Positions 46,801 to 53,617 of a stretch of 64,000 bases of DNA are shown here, piece by piece. The translations under genes and the position numbers were made by a program. The stretch's first letter is position 1. Every line of letters starts with the position of its first letter. The DNA is from Oikopleura dioica. Taxonomy: Eukaryota > Chordata > Appendicularia > Copelata > Oikopleuridae. Location: positions 4,218,501 to 4,282,500 of the forward strand of contig OU015566.1 in assembly GCA_907165135.1 (NCBI GenBank), in the 5' to 3' direction. Under the pieces are notes generated by a model. That model was not told the origin of the DNA. It worked only from the letters and a program-made list of their open reading frames with translations, and did no database searches.

Positions 46801-49800
46801 CGTTGGGATTCGTCGAAGAGTCGTATCCGGAAAGCCTGCCCTTTCAACATTCCAAGATCCGTTGGGCCAGTCGAAAATACCCGTCGGCGCTTCTCCATCA
46901 TCTCATTCACCTTTCGTCGCTGCGGTGGCGTGAGGTTACTTCCGATCTCGACGTCTTTGTATCGTTCGCCGTCCTTGCCACGAAGCCGGATTTCTCGATT
47001 TGCTTTGAACTGTTGCCATTCGCGGTCGAACTCGTCCGAATCGATGGACACAAGCTCGTTGTACTCGAACTGCCCATTTGGCCGCTTTTCCATCATCGCT
47101 GCAACAGCTACCTCCGCTCCTGACGGGATTGTCAGCGCAGTCTCCGTGGTATTGAAAACCATTATCGTCGTCATCGGTGAAGCATTGTAAACCGCTTTCA
47201 TGATGTCAACGGAGTTCTCGTGACAAAATCCCTTGTTTGATGGCTCGACAATCATCACATTTTCTCCTTCCTCCTTTCCAACGGGAACAGAAACTCTGAT
47301 CGGAGTCAGTGCTCGAGGGGCAATCGTAGCCACATGTACATTGTTCAGGACAAGAGTTCTGCCTGAAGGGACCATATCAAACGTGACTTTGTCGATCGTG
47401 ATCGTTTCTGCAGCACGGTCGATGGTAAGCTTCGAAAACGCAGACATTCCAATAATTGCATCGTGATTGAGATCTTGGACGATGAGGAAGGGTTCGTACT
47501 TGGGTTCACCACCAAAGTTGAGTGGAAGCCAGATACGTTCACGGACAACCATGGTGGTGGCGTTTGCAACTGTGATGCTGGCATCGATGCGGTCGCGTCG
47601 GGCGTCAGGGAAATTGTTGGCGATTTTCGAGGAAATTATGGACACATTGGCGCCTGAATCGCAGAGACAAAGAACTTCTTCAGACAGGATTTTCAGGCGG
47701 ATTTTCGGCAAAATATTCGGTTGAGAGATCGAGTGACAATGAAGGGATGGATTGGAGCTTTTGGCACTACCGTCAGGCTGGCCTAGTCATTGTGTCTTTC
47801 TTGAGGGGCACTCCTGACGGTAGTGCCTGGGCGGGTGCCCACTTTCGGTCAGCGGGCACACATCGCAGTACGGCTTCTTATTCTGGCCCCAGTGCTTCTT
47901 CTTCCCATGACCCTGCTCCGGCTGGCGCTGTTCTGGTTGCTGGGCCGCCACGTTGCATGTTGCCTGGTTTTTGGCGATCGTCTCGATGCTCGTGAGAAGT
48001 CGAGTGATACATTCATCCTGTTTCAGGGCCAACTGTTCCATGGCATCCATCCGCGTTCCAAGTGATCCCATCTGCTTTATAACGTCGCAGTCCTTGAGGA
48101 AATGTGGTCCAGAGCAGAGATGGCATTTGATGTCTCGGTAGGCCGCATTCAAGTCGTAGCCAAGGGTATCAGGATCATTGATAGGCTCGCTGACCGTCCA
48201 ACTTCCTTCCAGCAACGCCAGTATGTCTGCGATTTCCGCCAGAGAAGTGGTCATCTGATGGCTGATCCAAACGGTGAAGAACTGCTGGTACTCTTGTGGC
48301 CGGAGAATCCTTTTCAATGACGTTCGGATCAACTGTTTTTGCGCTTCCTCAGGGAGATTTTCGTAAACGGATCCGGATGAGCTGAGCAAGTTCATCAGCC
48401 GTGAGTAAGCTTCGCTGATTGTTTCTCCTCGACCTCGAGTCATCGCCTCAATCTTCATCGTGAGCTTTGAATGATTATATCCGAGTCGTTTTCGCAATTT
48501 CGCAGCTGCTTCCTCGTAACTCATCGCCATGGTAAATCCACATTCGCGCTGAATTTGCGGTGCCAATTTGATTCGTAGGACCAGCATCTTTTGTGTTTCG
48601 GACCAGTCGTAGATTTGGCCCAGATTCTCGATCCCGTCAAGGAGTATTTCGATCAGCTCAGGTGACCTTGTGCTCACGCTTTTGATGTCTTGCGATTCCT
48701 TCCGAAGCAAATCCCGACTTCTCGTATTGGCCAATCCAGCTGTGTTCACAGCGTACCCATGTGTCGATGGTGGAGTAATCGGCGGCGATGTCTTTGGTGA
48801 CGTGGCGAAGGGTGTTGCGGTCATTGTCGCTGAGGTACCCTTAGTCCAGGTCGGTTGCTGCCCAGAAGCAGTTGGATTCCAAGATCGTTGAGAGAAGGGT
48901 CGAGCATCAAATCCAGTTTCGAGCGCGGAAGTAGTCACGAATGCTGTTCTCCCGGAAAGCGAATTGATTGAATCGATGCGGGAGTTCCTCTCGTTGTCAC
49001 GCGCTTCAAAAGAGGCGATTCCAGGGCTCTCTGAGGTCGAACCTGTCGGTGCCGTAGTGCTTGAAGTCAGTGGAGGATACGCGAAGGAACTTGTTGAAAC
49101 TGGCGCTGGCGATGTAACTGATGGTAGTGTCGGTACGATGGGCACTGGCGGTGCTGATGGCACTGGAGCCTGCGATCCGTGAGCCACAGTGGTAACAACG
49201 GGCTCCTCCTCCTGCCCTTCCTCGTCGTCAATGTTGGCTGTATTTACTGCGAAATCCGACAAATCGTCGGTTTTTCGGTAATGATTTGCACGGGCATGAG
49301 CACGTAGCGTCGCTTGCAACTCGGCTTTCAGACCTTTCGTCGATAATCCAAGGCGGCGACAGACATTTCTAAGCTGAGCAACAGTCAAGTCTCTGATTGG
49401 AGTCAGGTTCATGGCCATTTTTCTTGAGCGCCAAAGATTACCAAGGCTCGATCGGTGTCGCTGACGGAAGAGACGAGTAAAAGATCCTATTCGAACCACT
49501 TTCAGTCGAAGAAGTTAGTTGACTAATGTAACTGTCGGCACGGCTGACTCTGGTGGCGGAGATGTGGCCAACGTTGTACTCGAAGGCGGTGCAGCTGCGG
49601 TCAGCTGTGAAGTCGAAGGTAGTTGAGTTGTGGGCAGCTTTGCACTCGAGGGTGGTGTAGCTGTGGTCAACTTCGTAGTCGAAGGTGGTGGAACGGTGGC
49701 TAGCTTTGTACTCGAAGGCGGTGGATCAGGAGCAAGCTTTGTAGTCAACGGCGGTGGAGCGGTGGCTAGCTTTGTACTTGAAGGTGGTGAAGCTGTGGGC

Positions 49801-52800
49801 AGCTATGTACTCGAAGGTAGTGGAGTTGTGGGCAGCTCCGTATTCGAAGGTGGTGTAGCTGTGGCCAGCTTCGTAGACGCAGGTGGTGGAGCTGTTGCCA
49901 GCTTTGTACACGAAGGTGGTGAAGCTATGGGCAGCTACGTTGTCGACAGCTGCGTGAAGAAGAAATTGGCGCTGCTCGTCGTGACTCCGCTTACAGACGT
50001 GCTCAGCGGGAATCGGATCGGGTGTACCAATTCAGTAGATAATCGAAAACGAAGGAGCCCGAAGTTCCCAACCCACTATGACGAATTTCCGCCCAAGGTC
50101 GCAATACGTACTTTGAATTTCAGGCGATTCGTGTAGTCGATCCAGTATTCTGATGCGGTTCTTTATCCAAACTCTCGATTTTCTTTTCTTCTCAAAAATC
50201 TTCGGAGTCTCTTTTAAGGCGTTCTTTTTCCGGTGAAGTCACCAGTAATTTGATATTTCCTGGTGCTTATGCAAGTGTCCAACTCGTCGTGTTACCGCAA
50301 AATATTTATTATACTGCATGATCCCAAAGGGATCGCGCACAGAAAGGGCGAGAGGGAAAACAGCTGATAGAGAGTGAGAAAACAGTTGATTCTCGGCGGA
50401 AAGGCCGTATCTATCTAAGCTCAACGGGAGATCGATTGAGGACAAACTGTCACTCACATCACTTTTGCGTAGGCGGCTTATCTGCTGCTAATTAGCCGGT
50501 AGGCCGAGTACTGGCTTCTGATTGGCTGAGAATTTCTACGCAAAATTTGTTGGGATTTCTTTGTCGGTTCTTGTCACCTGCCCCAAAACCTGTGTAGAAA
50601 ACCTGAGTCAGGCTCTGACAGATGTAAAGCAGCCTTGCGGCATTTTCGAGAAACGAGGCCGCTCTGCGTGTCTAAAAAAGCTCCAATGAAGCTTCACATT
50701 TAAGCTCTGCCAGAGCCTGACTCAGGTTTTCTACACAGGTCTTATCTTATGAATTTTGGTAAATAAAGATGAAAAAATATTCTCCAAAGCAGATTCTGGT
50801 TACAGCGCTATTTGTAGGTATAAGCCCCGTAATCCAGACGTTACTCTCTATAATTCTCTAATAAAATCACGGTAAGATAATAATCGTGCCAAATTTGCCG
50901 ATCCCTCCGCGCAGTCTGCAGATTATCTCGATTTTAGCAAATTGAGAAATCTGAGCGTGAAAATATGGCTTGTAAAGATGAATCAGAACATCTTCTTCAA
51001 ACCGCAAAATTAAATTACTGGCTTATCAAAAGATACATTTTCTCTCTCTTACTTTGATATTTTGGGTCGTAGATTCAAGACCACGTGACAAGTAAGTGTC
51101 GATTTGTTTCGCGAAAATCTTCGGATTGCGCATTAACGAGAGCTGCTTGCATAATTTCGGCCCCTTTTGCTCCAAATCCCCGTTTCCGTCTCTGAATACT
51201 CCTGCATCAATGTCGCATCCTCCGTGCCACCAGTCATCATCGTTGTATCTCCAGTGGAGGGCCACGTAGCCGGAATCGTTAATGAATTCTTTGACAAAAA
51301 GGTCGGCAACTTCCTCGATATGTGTTGGTCGTCCGGTTGCTTTGATGATGTCGACCATGAGTTGTCGATCTTCGGGGAGGATTTTCTCGTTGAAGATATT
51401 CTTGGCGAAGTTGATGTCCATGTAAGGGAAACCAATCAGGGCACAACTGTGATCAGTATCATACAGTGACTGGAATGTTCTTAAAATAAAAATTGAATTT
51501 TTCTCTCAAAATCGATCTTATTGGTCAAAAAATAAGATCTAGAACTCCATATTGACCAAATTTTCTATTGCTTTTATCAGCCAATAAGATTTATAAAAAA
51601 TCTTAAAAATCAGGGTTTTGATTGGCCGGAAGGCCAAATACAGCAATCTTATTGGTAGTCCATAAATTCACTTCCATAAACTGTTTTAGTCCGTAGAAAT
51701 GGATTTTTACTTACGTAAAGTTTCCATCTTGTCCAAATCGCCCCCTTGGTTTCTTCTCCGGAATAAGCGGCAGGGCTATGTCTTCGATACAGTGAGATTC
51801 TGTCGTTTCGCAGTCGAGATCATCAACTTGGCAATCGATGTTTCTGCAAGTCCTCAAAAGTCGGCCAGAATTTGTCGCTCCAAGCCCGATTTTTAATTGA
51901 TAAAAAACGCTTTTTTCGTGTTCCAACTTGTTTATAAGCTAACATATTTTCCTCAGAGACATTTAAAGAATTGACATGTTGTGACGTCCTGTCAAAAACA
52001 GAGTGCACTGCGCCCTGGCTTTGCATAAGGCCAATTATTCAGAACACGCTTCCTTATTTGATGATCCTCGCAGACGTCGGGAATGTCGGAAAAAGGATGA
52101 ACGTTGATTAGACCTTTCATCTTCGAAGGCGAAATGCGGAAACTTGGAGAGACTTCAGCGTAAGGGTCTTTGACTGAGGTTGGATCTGCGTGGTCGTGTT
52201 TGAAAAATTTTGGCTGAAAATATTTTTATAAATAGATTCAAAAAATATCAAAAATAATTAAGGACCCCCCCCCCCTTTTTCCTTCGAAAAATAGAAATTT
52301 CTATAAACCCAATATTTTTTGTTCTTAATGCGTTCTTAGGTTAAACTTGCTGAGAAGAACTGAAAAGGAGAAGTTTTGACCATGAAAAATCAATATTTTT
52401 GCCAAAATTAGGGCAAATTTGTCAATTTTCGGCGAAAAGTCCAATTTTTTAATGCGATTTTTAGTGTGTAAGAGTCGAGATAGACCCCCAAAAAATGAGG
52501 CCTCGAAATCGTTTTTTGACCTGTAGAATCCATTTCCGGGGTCAAAATTTAAAAATTCCGAAATTAGATCTTTCGAAAAGAGCTGACGGGGAGTCCTTAA
52601 CAACATTCACTTACGAGAATATACGAGCGATTCAATTTTATTGCCATAAAAATCGTCTCCCTCAGTCCAACAAGTTGATTGTTCGGCCCATTCATCAAAA
52701 CCGTCGTTAAAAACTTGTCATTTCTCGTTGGATATTTCGCCTTCAAAGGGTCAAGGCTGAATTCTTTTTCTGTATATTTTTCACTCAGCGGACAATTTTC

Positions 52801-53617
52801 AGGAATATCTGACGAAGATGACTCATCGAAATCGTCCTCGTCTTCGAAAACTTCTTCGATTTCTGCTTCGATTTCGTCGTCTTCTTCGATTTTTTCCCAT
52901 TCTTCGTCCGTCAGCGTTTTCGGAAAAGGAGGGCGGTTCATTCTTCCCAAAACTTCTTTCTCCGCCTTGTGTTTTAACAGCTCCTCCACGCCGATGTTAT
53001 TTTTGAGAAAGTCGATTTGGTCACGCAACGTGGAAATAGTACGCTCATCGCTGCTCAAGTCCGCTTCTCGCTGCGAAAGCTCTTTTTCAATTAACAGGAT
53101 TTTCGCCGAGAGAAGCTCGTTTTCCGCTTCTAGCTTCAAAAAGGTTCAAAAAGAACATGGATAAATTGGCATGATTGACATTCAACGCTCATTATTTTGA
53201 CAAGTTCGGCATTTTTAATTTTCTTCCAAATGGAAATGCAAAAACTCGATTTTTTTGTCCGAATTTGTCACAAAAATTTTTTTTCCTTTCAAAAGCCAAA
53301 ATTTTTTTCAAAAATTTCAAATTTCAAAAATTTTTTTTCAAAAATTTTTTTTCAAAAATTTCAAATTTTCAAAATTCTTTTAAAAATTACAAAAATTTTA
53401 AAATTTCAAAATTCTTAAAAGTTAAAAATTATTTCAAAAATTTTTTCAAAAAAGCAAAAAAAAATTTTTTTTTTTGAACCTTTTCCTTATCATATTCTTC
53501 TGCCCCGGAAACAATTTTTTTCTCTTCAAAAAATAAAATTTGATAAACAAACGTCAAAATTAACAAAAAAATTAATCCAATTACAAGTCGATTGTGTCTC
53601 TTTCCATCGTGAATCAT
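40898..53617 (-). CDS. O-fucosyltransferase-like type II Golgi/ER protein (599 aa)
   Basis: This resembles the GDP-fucose O-fucosyltransferase superfamily, which transfers fucose to Ser/Thr of secreted proteins. Nine exons close exactly in frame: 53617-53480, 53133-52615, 52213-52046, 52014-51944, 51843-51715, 51479-51053, 41360-41256, 41187-41109 and 41061-40898. The N-terminus is a signal anchor (RLVIGLIFLLILTFVYQILFF), then a coiled-coil/acidic stem. Catalytic-domain marks are NGPNNQLVGLRETIFMA, LNRSYIL/PKFFKHDH, YVALHWRYNDDDW (the GDP-fucose-binding Arg region), TIYIATPPSEADLI, EFWEILSLVELE and GSQGSSWSKNTNIER. One intron is only 31 nt (52,015-52,045). The intron 41,361-51,052 is 9.7 kb because it carries an LTR retrotransposon in the same orientation, plus two foldback repeats. 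Its splice sites are canonical (GTAAGA, TTTCAG), so the gene should still be functional. Acceptor and exact protein target are unknown. Confidence 0.8.
41407..41445. repeat. Left fragment of a family A foldback MITE split by the retrotransposon
   Basis: GTGTCATGAATCGACAAAAA is the terminal repeat of family A. The remainder continues at 50,462 after the retrotransposon; CTTTT (41,441-41,445) is the duplicated target site. Confidence 0.75.
41446..41660 (-). repeat. 3' LTR (215 bp)
   Basis: Reads TGATGTGAGTGACAGTTTGT... to ...GGAAATATCAAATT on the minus strand. It contains TATAATAAATA, which can serve as TATA-like and polyadenylation-like signal. If canonical TG...CA ends apply, the LTR would be 211 bp; the target duplication favours 215 bp. 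Confidence 0.9.
41661..41675 (-). other. Polypurine tract
   Basis: AAAGCGGGGGGTGGG on the minus strand abuts the 3' LTR, the expected primer site for plus-strand DNA synthesis. Confidence 0.8.
41676..42379 (-). other. Retrotransposon 3' non-coding region between env and the PPT
   Basis: About 700 bp without a convincing gene. An open frame starting near 41,887 on the minus strand runs into the LTR and is Ser/Thr-rich with a hydrophobic stretch (FLSFQFLILYSRLCVFSSL); it is probably chance or relic. Confidence 0.45.
42380..44038 (-). CDS. env: Retrotransposon Env glycoprotein (552 aa)
   Basis: A retroviral-type envelope frame. The ATG at 44,038 was chosen because it opens a signal peptide (MLPALLTFLAANADADS) and lies 20 nt after a TTTCAG acceptor (44,058-44,059), so Env is probably made from a spliced mRNA. 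The open frame itself extends back into pol by overlap, without an ATG. A basic pair (LMKR, residues 124-125) is followed by an Ala/Leu-rich stretch to about residue 140, the layout of a cleavage site plus fusion peptide. A heptad-rich region follows, then many cysteines, a membrane anchor (SALLFICISTLVILTF) and a basic tail ending KALKPLI. This arrangement matches errantivirus/baculovirus-F-like Env proteins. No break seen. Confidence 0.8.
   Translation of the reverse strand: MLPALLTFLAANADADSLIIDGGILLESAGSLYLSRQRSSHYVIVTRPVPKSPFLEMDSPGCDVGACKQFFKANRWNQRECSEDMADNRREALLESIDEQFKAELISLKEEAEFVKAHEAHLMKRFAGAPALILAAANLGLKVKNTADIANLKSVSLAQSRNIDKLTKNFRKLESTVAVSLNATYERISAVERDLCRLNEAVIRNRIEDWSRASVTQYISEVDYEVAALQQGEVPFRVEWNRLFSSACWGSCAALEAKQCELYCANLLRELPQELRPQLLGLNITDSGLDVHFSLNFPVIESPPTTLFRANPFGIIVKSTESNELVAPDIAPYATQLAGEMYEIDRFSCLGARQNMICRHSAIMSGSCLRDVRRCNIKRTPTSASCTFAFEENGLIVFSAGEAVIRNRTLLSDLGSKPERFTGFRYFLQSETDTEIYCGGNDQLIKIPKTPITTYTGKQIDFRLSSKNFTFNTLDLNNDDFLDNAIDDIDDKIDELAETVDVNFQQSTTISVVSSSALLFICISTLVILTFQFLRRVRGLALKVNKALKPLI
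44124..47786 (-). CDS. pol: Retrotransposon Pol (protease, RT, RNase H, integrase)
   Basis: Pol lies in the same frame as gag, directly after a UGA stop, and no ATG begins it, so it is expected as a Gag-Pol readthrough product. Domains in order: aspartic protease (LCDSGANVSIIS, near 47,650), reverse transcriptase (VTSVDVASAFNQV; RMCFGLQNSPSVFANV; SVLMDDCVICH near 46,325, where LMDD replaces the usual aromatic-x-DD), RNase H (LVIASDASKTGIGACLYQ; LALTDHKSL), integrase zinc finger (HARMGHPGAL...CEACETCW) and the DDE core (LFCDLTDFGQ; VRADNGREF near 44,750; NKIERKFRSL). The C-terminus ends FLRKLPSTK and overlaps the env frame by about 35 nt. All catalytic residues are present. Confidence 0.93.
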   Translation of the reverse strand, partial: LGQPDGSAKSSNPSLHCHSISQPNILPKIRLKILSEEVLCLCDSGANVSIISSKIANNFPDARRDRIDASITVANATTMVVRERIWLPLNFGGEPKYEPFLIVQDLNHDAIIGMSAFSKLTIDRAAETITIDKVTFDMVPSGRTLVLNNVHVATIAPRALTPIRVSVPVGKEEGENVMIVEPSNKGFCHENSVDIMKAVYNASPMTTIMVFNTTETALTIPSGAEVAVAAMMEKRPNGQFEYNELVSIDSDEFDREWQQFKANREIRLRGKDGERYKDVEIGSNLTPPQRRKVNEMMEKRRRVFSTGPTDLGMLKGQAFRIRLFDESQRVYEKPVPCRPALRPKAEEKVENWVEAGVVERGASDFNLPLFFVKKGKDDVRPVLDARRLNALTIPTRWPLPSIKELMARLSRDIAKSKGQLYVTSVDVASAFNQVRTDPRDAHKCAFSFQGRQYIARRMCFGLQNSPSVFANVIDRLAGHVSGLSVLMDDCVICHSDFDEHLAAVDEFLRIMEENGLLLKIEKSHFFVQSFSYLGFRITDRGIEPLQDKLGPIKDYPRPRSRKELRRFLGMTNYYSLYVKDGHRTLSPLHKLAAPSKAAFEWKSTHEEAFATYKRALMEVVAFNHRDESLPLVIASDASKTGIGACLYQKEPSGKLQTLGYFSRALKDGEQKLPSRYLELLGLVTALEAFEFECYNTPVLALTDHKSLGQVLTERKMRMDVPVRVTNLFARLARFQVKGIEYVPNTEGVIIVVDALSRQYEISPGEDNDESDCLDRGFLNTVELRPRASELLEVLAMQTRRARRLAQAESENAQSQGSNEVVMVSGDIPYTAGDIIKLQEIDPVLKKMKKEKKLVADAKGILVRAGKEDIIALPEPLQIEISSFVHARMGHPGALALENILRRKFFISGISRICKEVCEACETCWRIKPRPKLKALSPPKPECSARPWQKLFCDLTDFGQVDLQGNRYLLCIMCDMTRFVVGRCLPDKSAESVGFAMADMLLSNGIQGAMVRADNGREFTCTVFKEIMEKFNLRLAHISPYHACSNKIERKFRSLGLKAKLANIQREDWSRQVPFVLYQMNNAPTAALDGLSPAEALTGRPMELPLFHLRPDPDLNEDPWLWSAYMSGWLRQCGQFLGQKYQQQLAHHVKPIQKTKINVNDRVCYWMPMRIGKCKKLHVAFKNTAVVTKVIAENVFEIRDEESGALLKRNIVFLRKLPSTK
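47783..47789 (-). promoter_or_regulatory. UGA-CUAG stop-codon readthrough context between gag and pol
   Basis: On the minus strand the gag stop reads CAA UGA CUAG, the best-known leaky context for UGA. Pol continues in the same frame without another stop and without its own ATG. Readthrough is therefore the likely way Gag-Pol is made; this is inference from context. Confidence 0.7.
47787..49418 (-). CDS. gag: Retrotransposon Gag (543 aa) with SAP-like N-terminus
   Basis: The start at 49,418 is the first ATG of the frame (MAMNLTPIRD); the frame is open slightly upstream only with non-ATG codons. Residues of about 8-40 (LTVAQLRNVCRRLGLSTKG...LRAH) resemble a SAP helix-turn-helix, a nucleic-acid-binding fold not usual in Gag. 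A Ser/Thr/Pro-rich spacer follows, then a capsid-like region (LLDGIENLGQIYDWSETQKM; GRGETISEAYSRLMNLL), then a zinc knuckle CHLCSGPHFLKDC (CX2CX3HX4C, one residue shorter than usual) and a second CX2C...H...C near the end. The frame stops at UGA (47,789-47,787) followed by CUAG. Confidence 0.85.
   Translation of the reverse strand: MAMNLTPIRDLTVAQLRNVCRRLGLSTKGLKAELQATLRAHARANHYRKTDDLSDFAVNTANIDDEEGQEEEPVVTTVAHGSQAPVPSAPPVPIVPTLPSVTSPAPVSTSSFAYPPLTSSTTAPTGSTSESPGIASFEARDNERNSRIDSINSLSGRTAFVTTSALETGFDARPFSQRSWNPTASGQQPTWTKGTSATMTATPFATSPKTSPPITPPSTHGYAVNTAGLANTRSRDLLRKESQDIKSVSTRSPELIEILLDGIENLGQIYDWSETQKMLVLRIKLAPQIQRECGFTMAMSYEEAAAKLRKRLGYNHSKLTMKIEAMTRGRGETISEAYSRLMNLLSSSGSVYENLPEEAQKQLIRTSLKRILRPQEYQQFFTVWISHQMTTSLAEIADILALLEGSWTVSEPINDPDTLGYDLNAAYRDIKCHLCSGPHFLKDCDVIKQMGSLGTRMDAMEQLALKQDECITRLLTSIETIAKNQATCNVAAQQPEQRQPEQGHGKKKHWGQNKKPYCDVCPLTESGHPPRHYRQECPSRKTQ
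49515..49945 (-). repeat. 33-bp tandem repeat array in the retrotransposon leader
   Basis: About 13 degenerate copies of a 33-nt unit (plus strand AGCTTTGTACTCGAAGGTGG...) lie between the 5' LTR and gag. Because 33 is divisible by 3, several frames stay open on both strands with 11-residue repeats (for example KLATVPPPSTT on the minus strand, GGAVASFVLEG on the plus strand). Whether any is translated is unknown; it may be a structured leader. Confidence 0.8.
50230..50244 (-). other. Candidate tRNA primer-binding site
   Basis: Two nucleotides inside the 5' LTR the minus strand reads TGGTGACTTCACCGG, starting with the TGG complementary to a tRNA CCA end. The tRNA is not identified. The sequence is itself nearly palindromic (GGTGACTTCACC). 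Confidence 0.6.
50247..50461 (-). repeat. 5' LTR (215 bp)
   Basis: Identical by eye over its full length to 41,446-41,660. It contains the promoter and R region of the element. Confidence 0.92.
50462..50579. repeat. Right part of the family A foldback MITE split by the retrotransposon
   Basis: It continues the 41,407-41,445 fragment: GCGTAGGCGGCTTATCTGCT, the AATTAGCCGGTAGGCCGAGT centre, CTTCTGATTGGCTGAG and the inverted end TTTGTCGGTTCTTGTCACC. Removing the retrotransposon and one CTTTT restores one continuous element. Confidence 0.8.
50585..50740. repeat. Foldback element, family B, fucosyltransferase intron
   Basis: The arms AACCTGTGTAGAAAACCTGA and the inverse TCAGGTTTTCTACACAGGTC lie about 95 bp apart; the inner segments CTCTG/CAGAG also pair. 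This is a longer-loop copy of the elements in FoxA introns 4 and 6. Confidence 0.75.
51515..51695. repeat. Foldback element, family C, fucosyltransferase intron 5
   Basis: Contains CGATCTTATTGGTC, GATTGGCCGGAAGGCCAAAT, AATCTTATTGG and CACTTCCATAAACTGTTTTA, as in the copies at 27,844 and 60,600. It occupies most of the intron 51,480-51,714. Confidence 0.6.
53134..53479. other. Low-complexity intron 1 of the fucosyltransferase gene
   Basis: An array of TTTTTTCAAAAATTTC-like units with almost no G or C. The donor (GTTCAAAAA) and the end of the intron (GGTTCAAAAAGG-type motifs, inverse) are themselves made of this repeat. Confidence 0.6.

Larger units (their letters stand above)
41446..50461 (-). 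mobile_element. Intact env-bearing Ty3/gypsy LTR retrotransposon (Tor-like), 9,016 bp
   Basis: The element runs on the minus strand: 5' LTR 50,461-50,247, leader with 33-bp repeats, gag, pol, env, 3' region, polypurine tract and 3' LTR 41,660-41,446. The 5-bp sequence CTTTT flanks it on both sides (41,441-41,445; 50,462-50,466). The two 215-bp LTRs are identical by eye, implying a recent insertion. The three large frames are open, apart from one stop between gag and pol that looks programmed. Protease, reverse transcriptase, RNase H, integrase and an Env with signal peptide and membrane anchor are all present. Appendicularian Tor elements have this organisation. It lies in an intron of the fucosyltransferase gene, in the same orientation. 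Confidence 0.93.

Noticed and set aside
43020-47720. Long plus-strand open frames opposite gag, pol and env
   Set aside because: They lie antisense to clear pol and env domains, lack domains of their own, and are explained as shadows of GC-richer coding sequence.
49630-50136. 168-residue plus-strand frame with GGGAVASFVLEG repeats as a structural protein gene
   Set aside because: The 33-nt period keeps many frames open on both strands; there is no signal peptide, promoter or splice evidence, and it lies in the retrotransposon leader. Kept only as a repeat.
53175-53477. 100-residue Phe/Lys-rich frame
   Set aside because: It is a translation of the TTTTTCAAAAA low-complexity intron.
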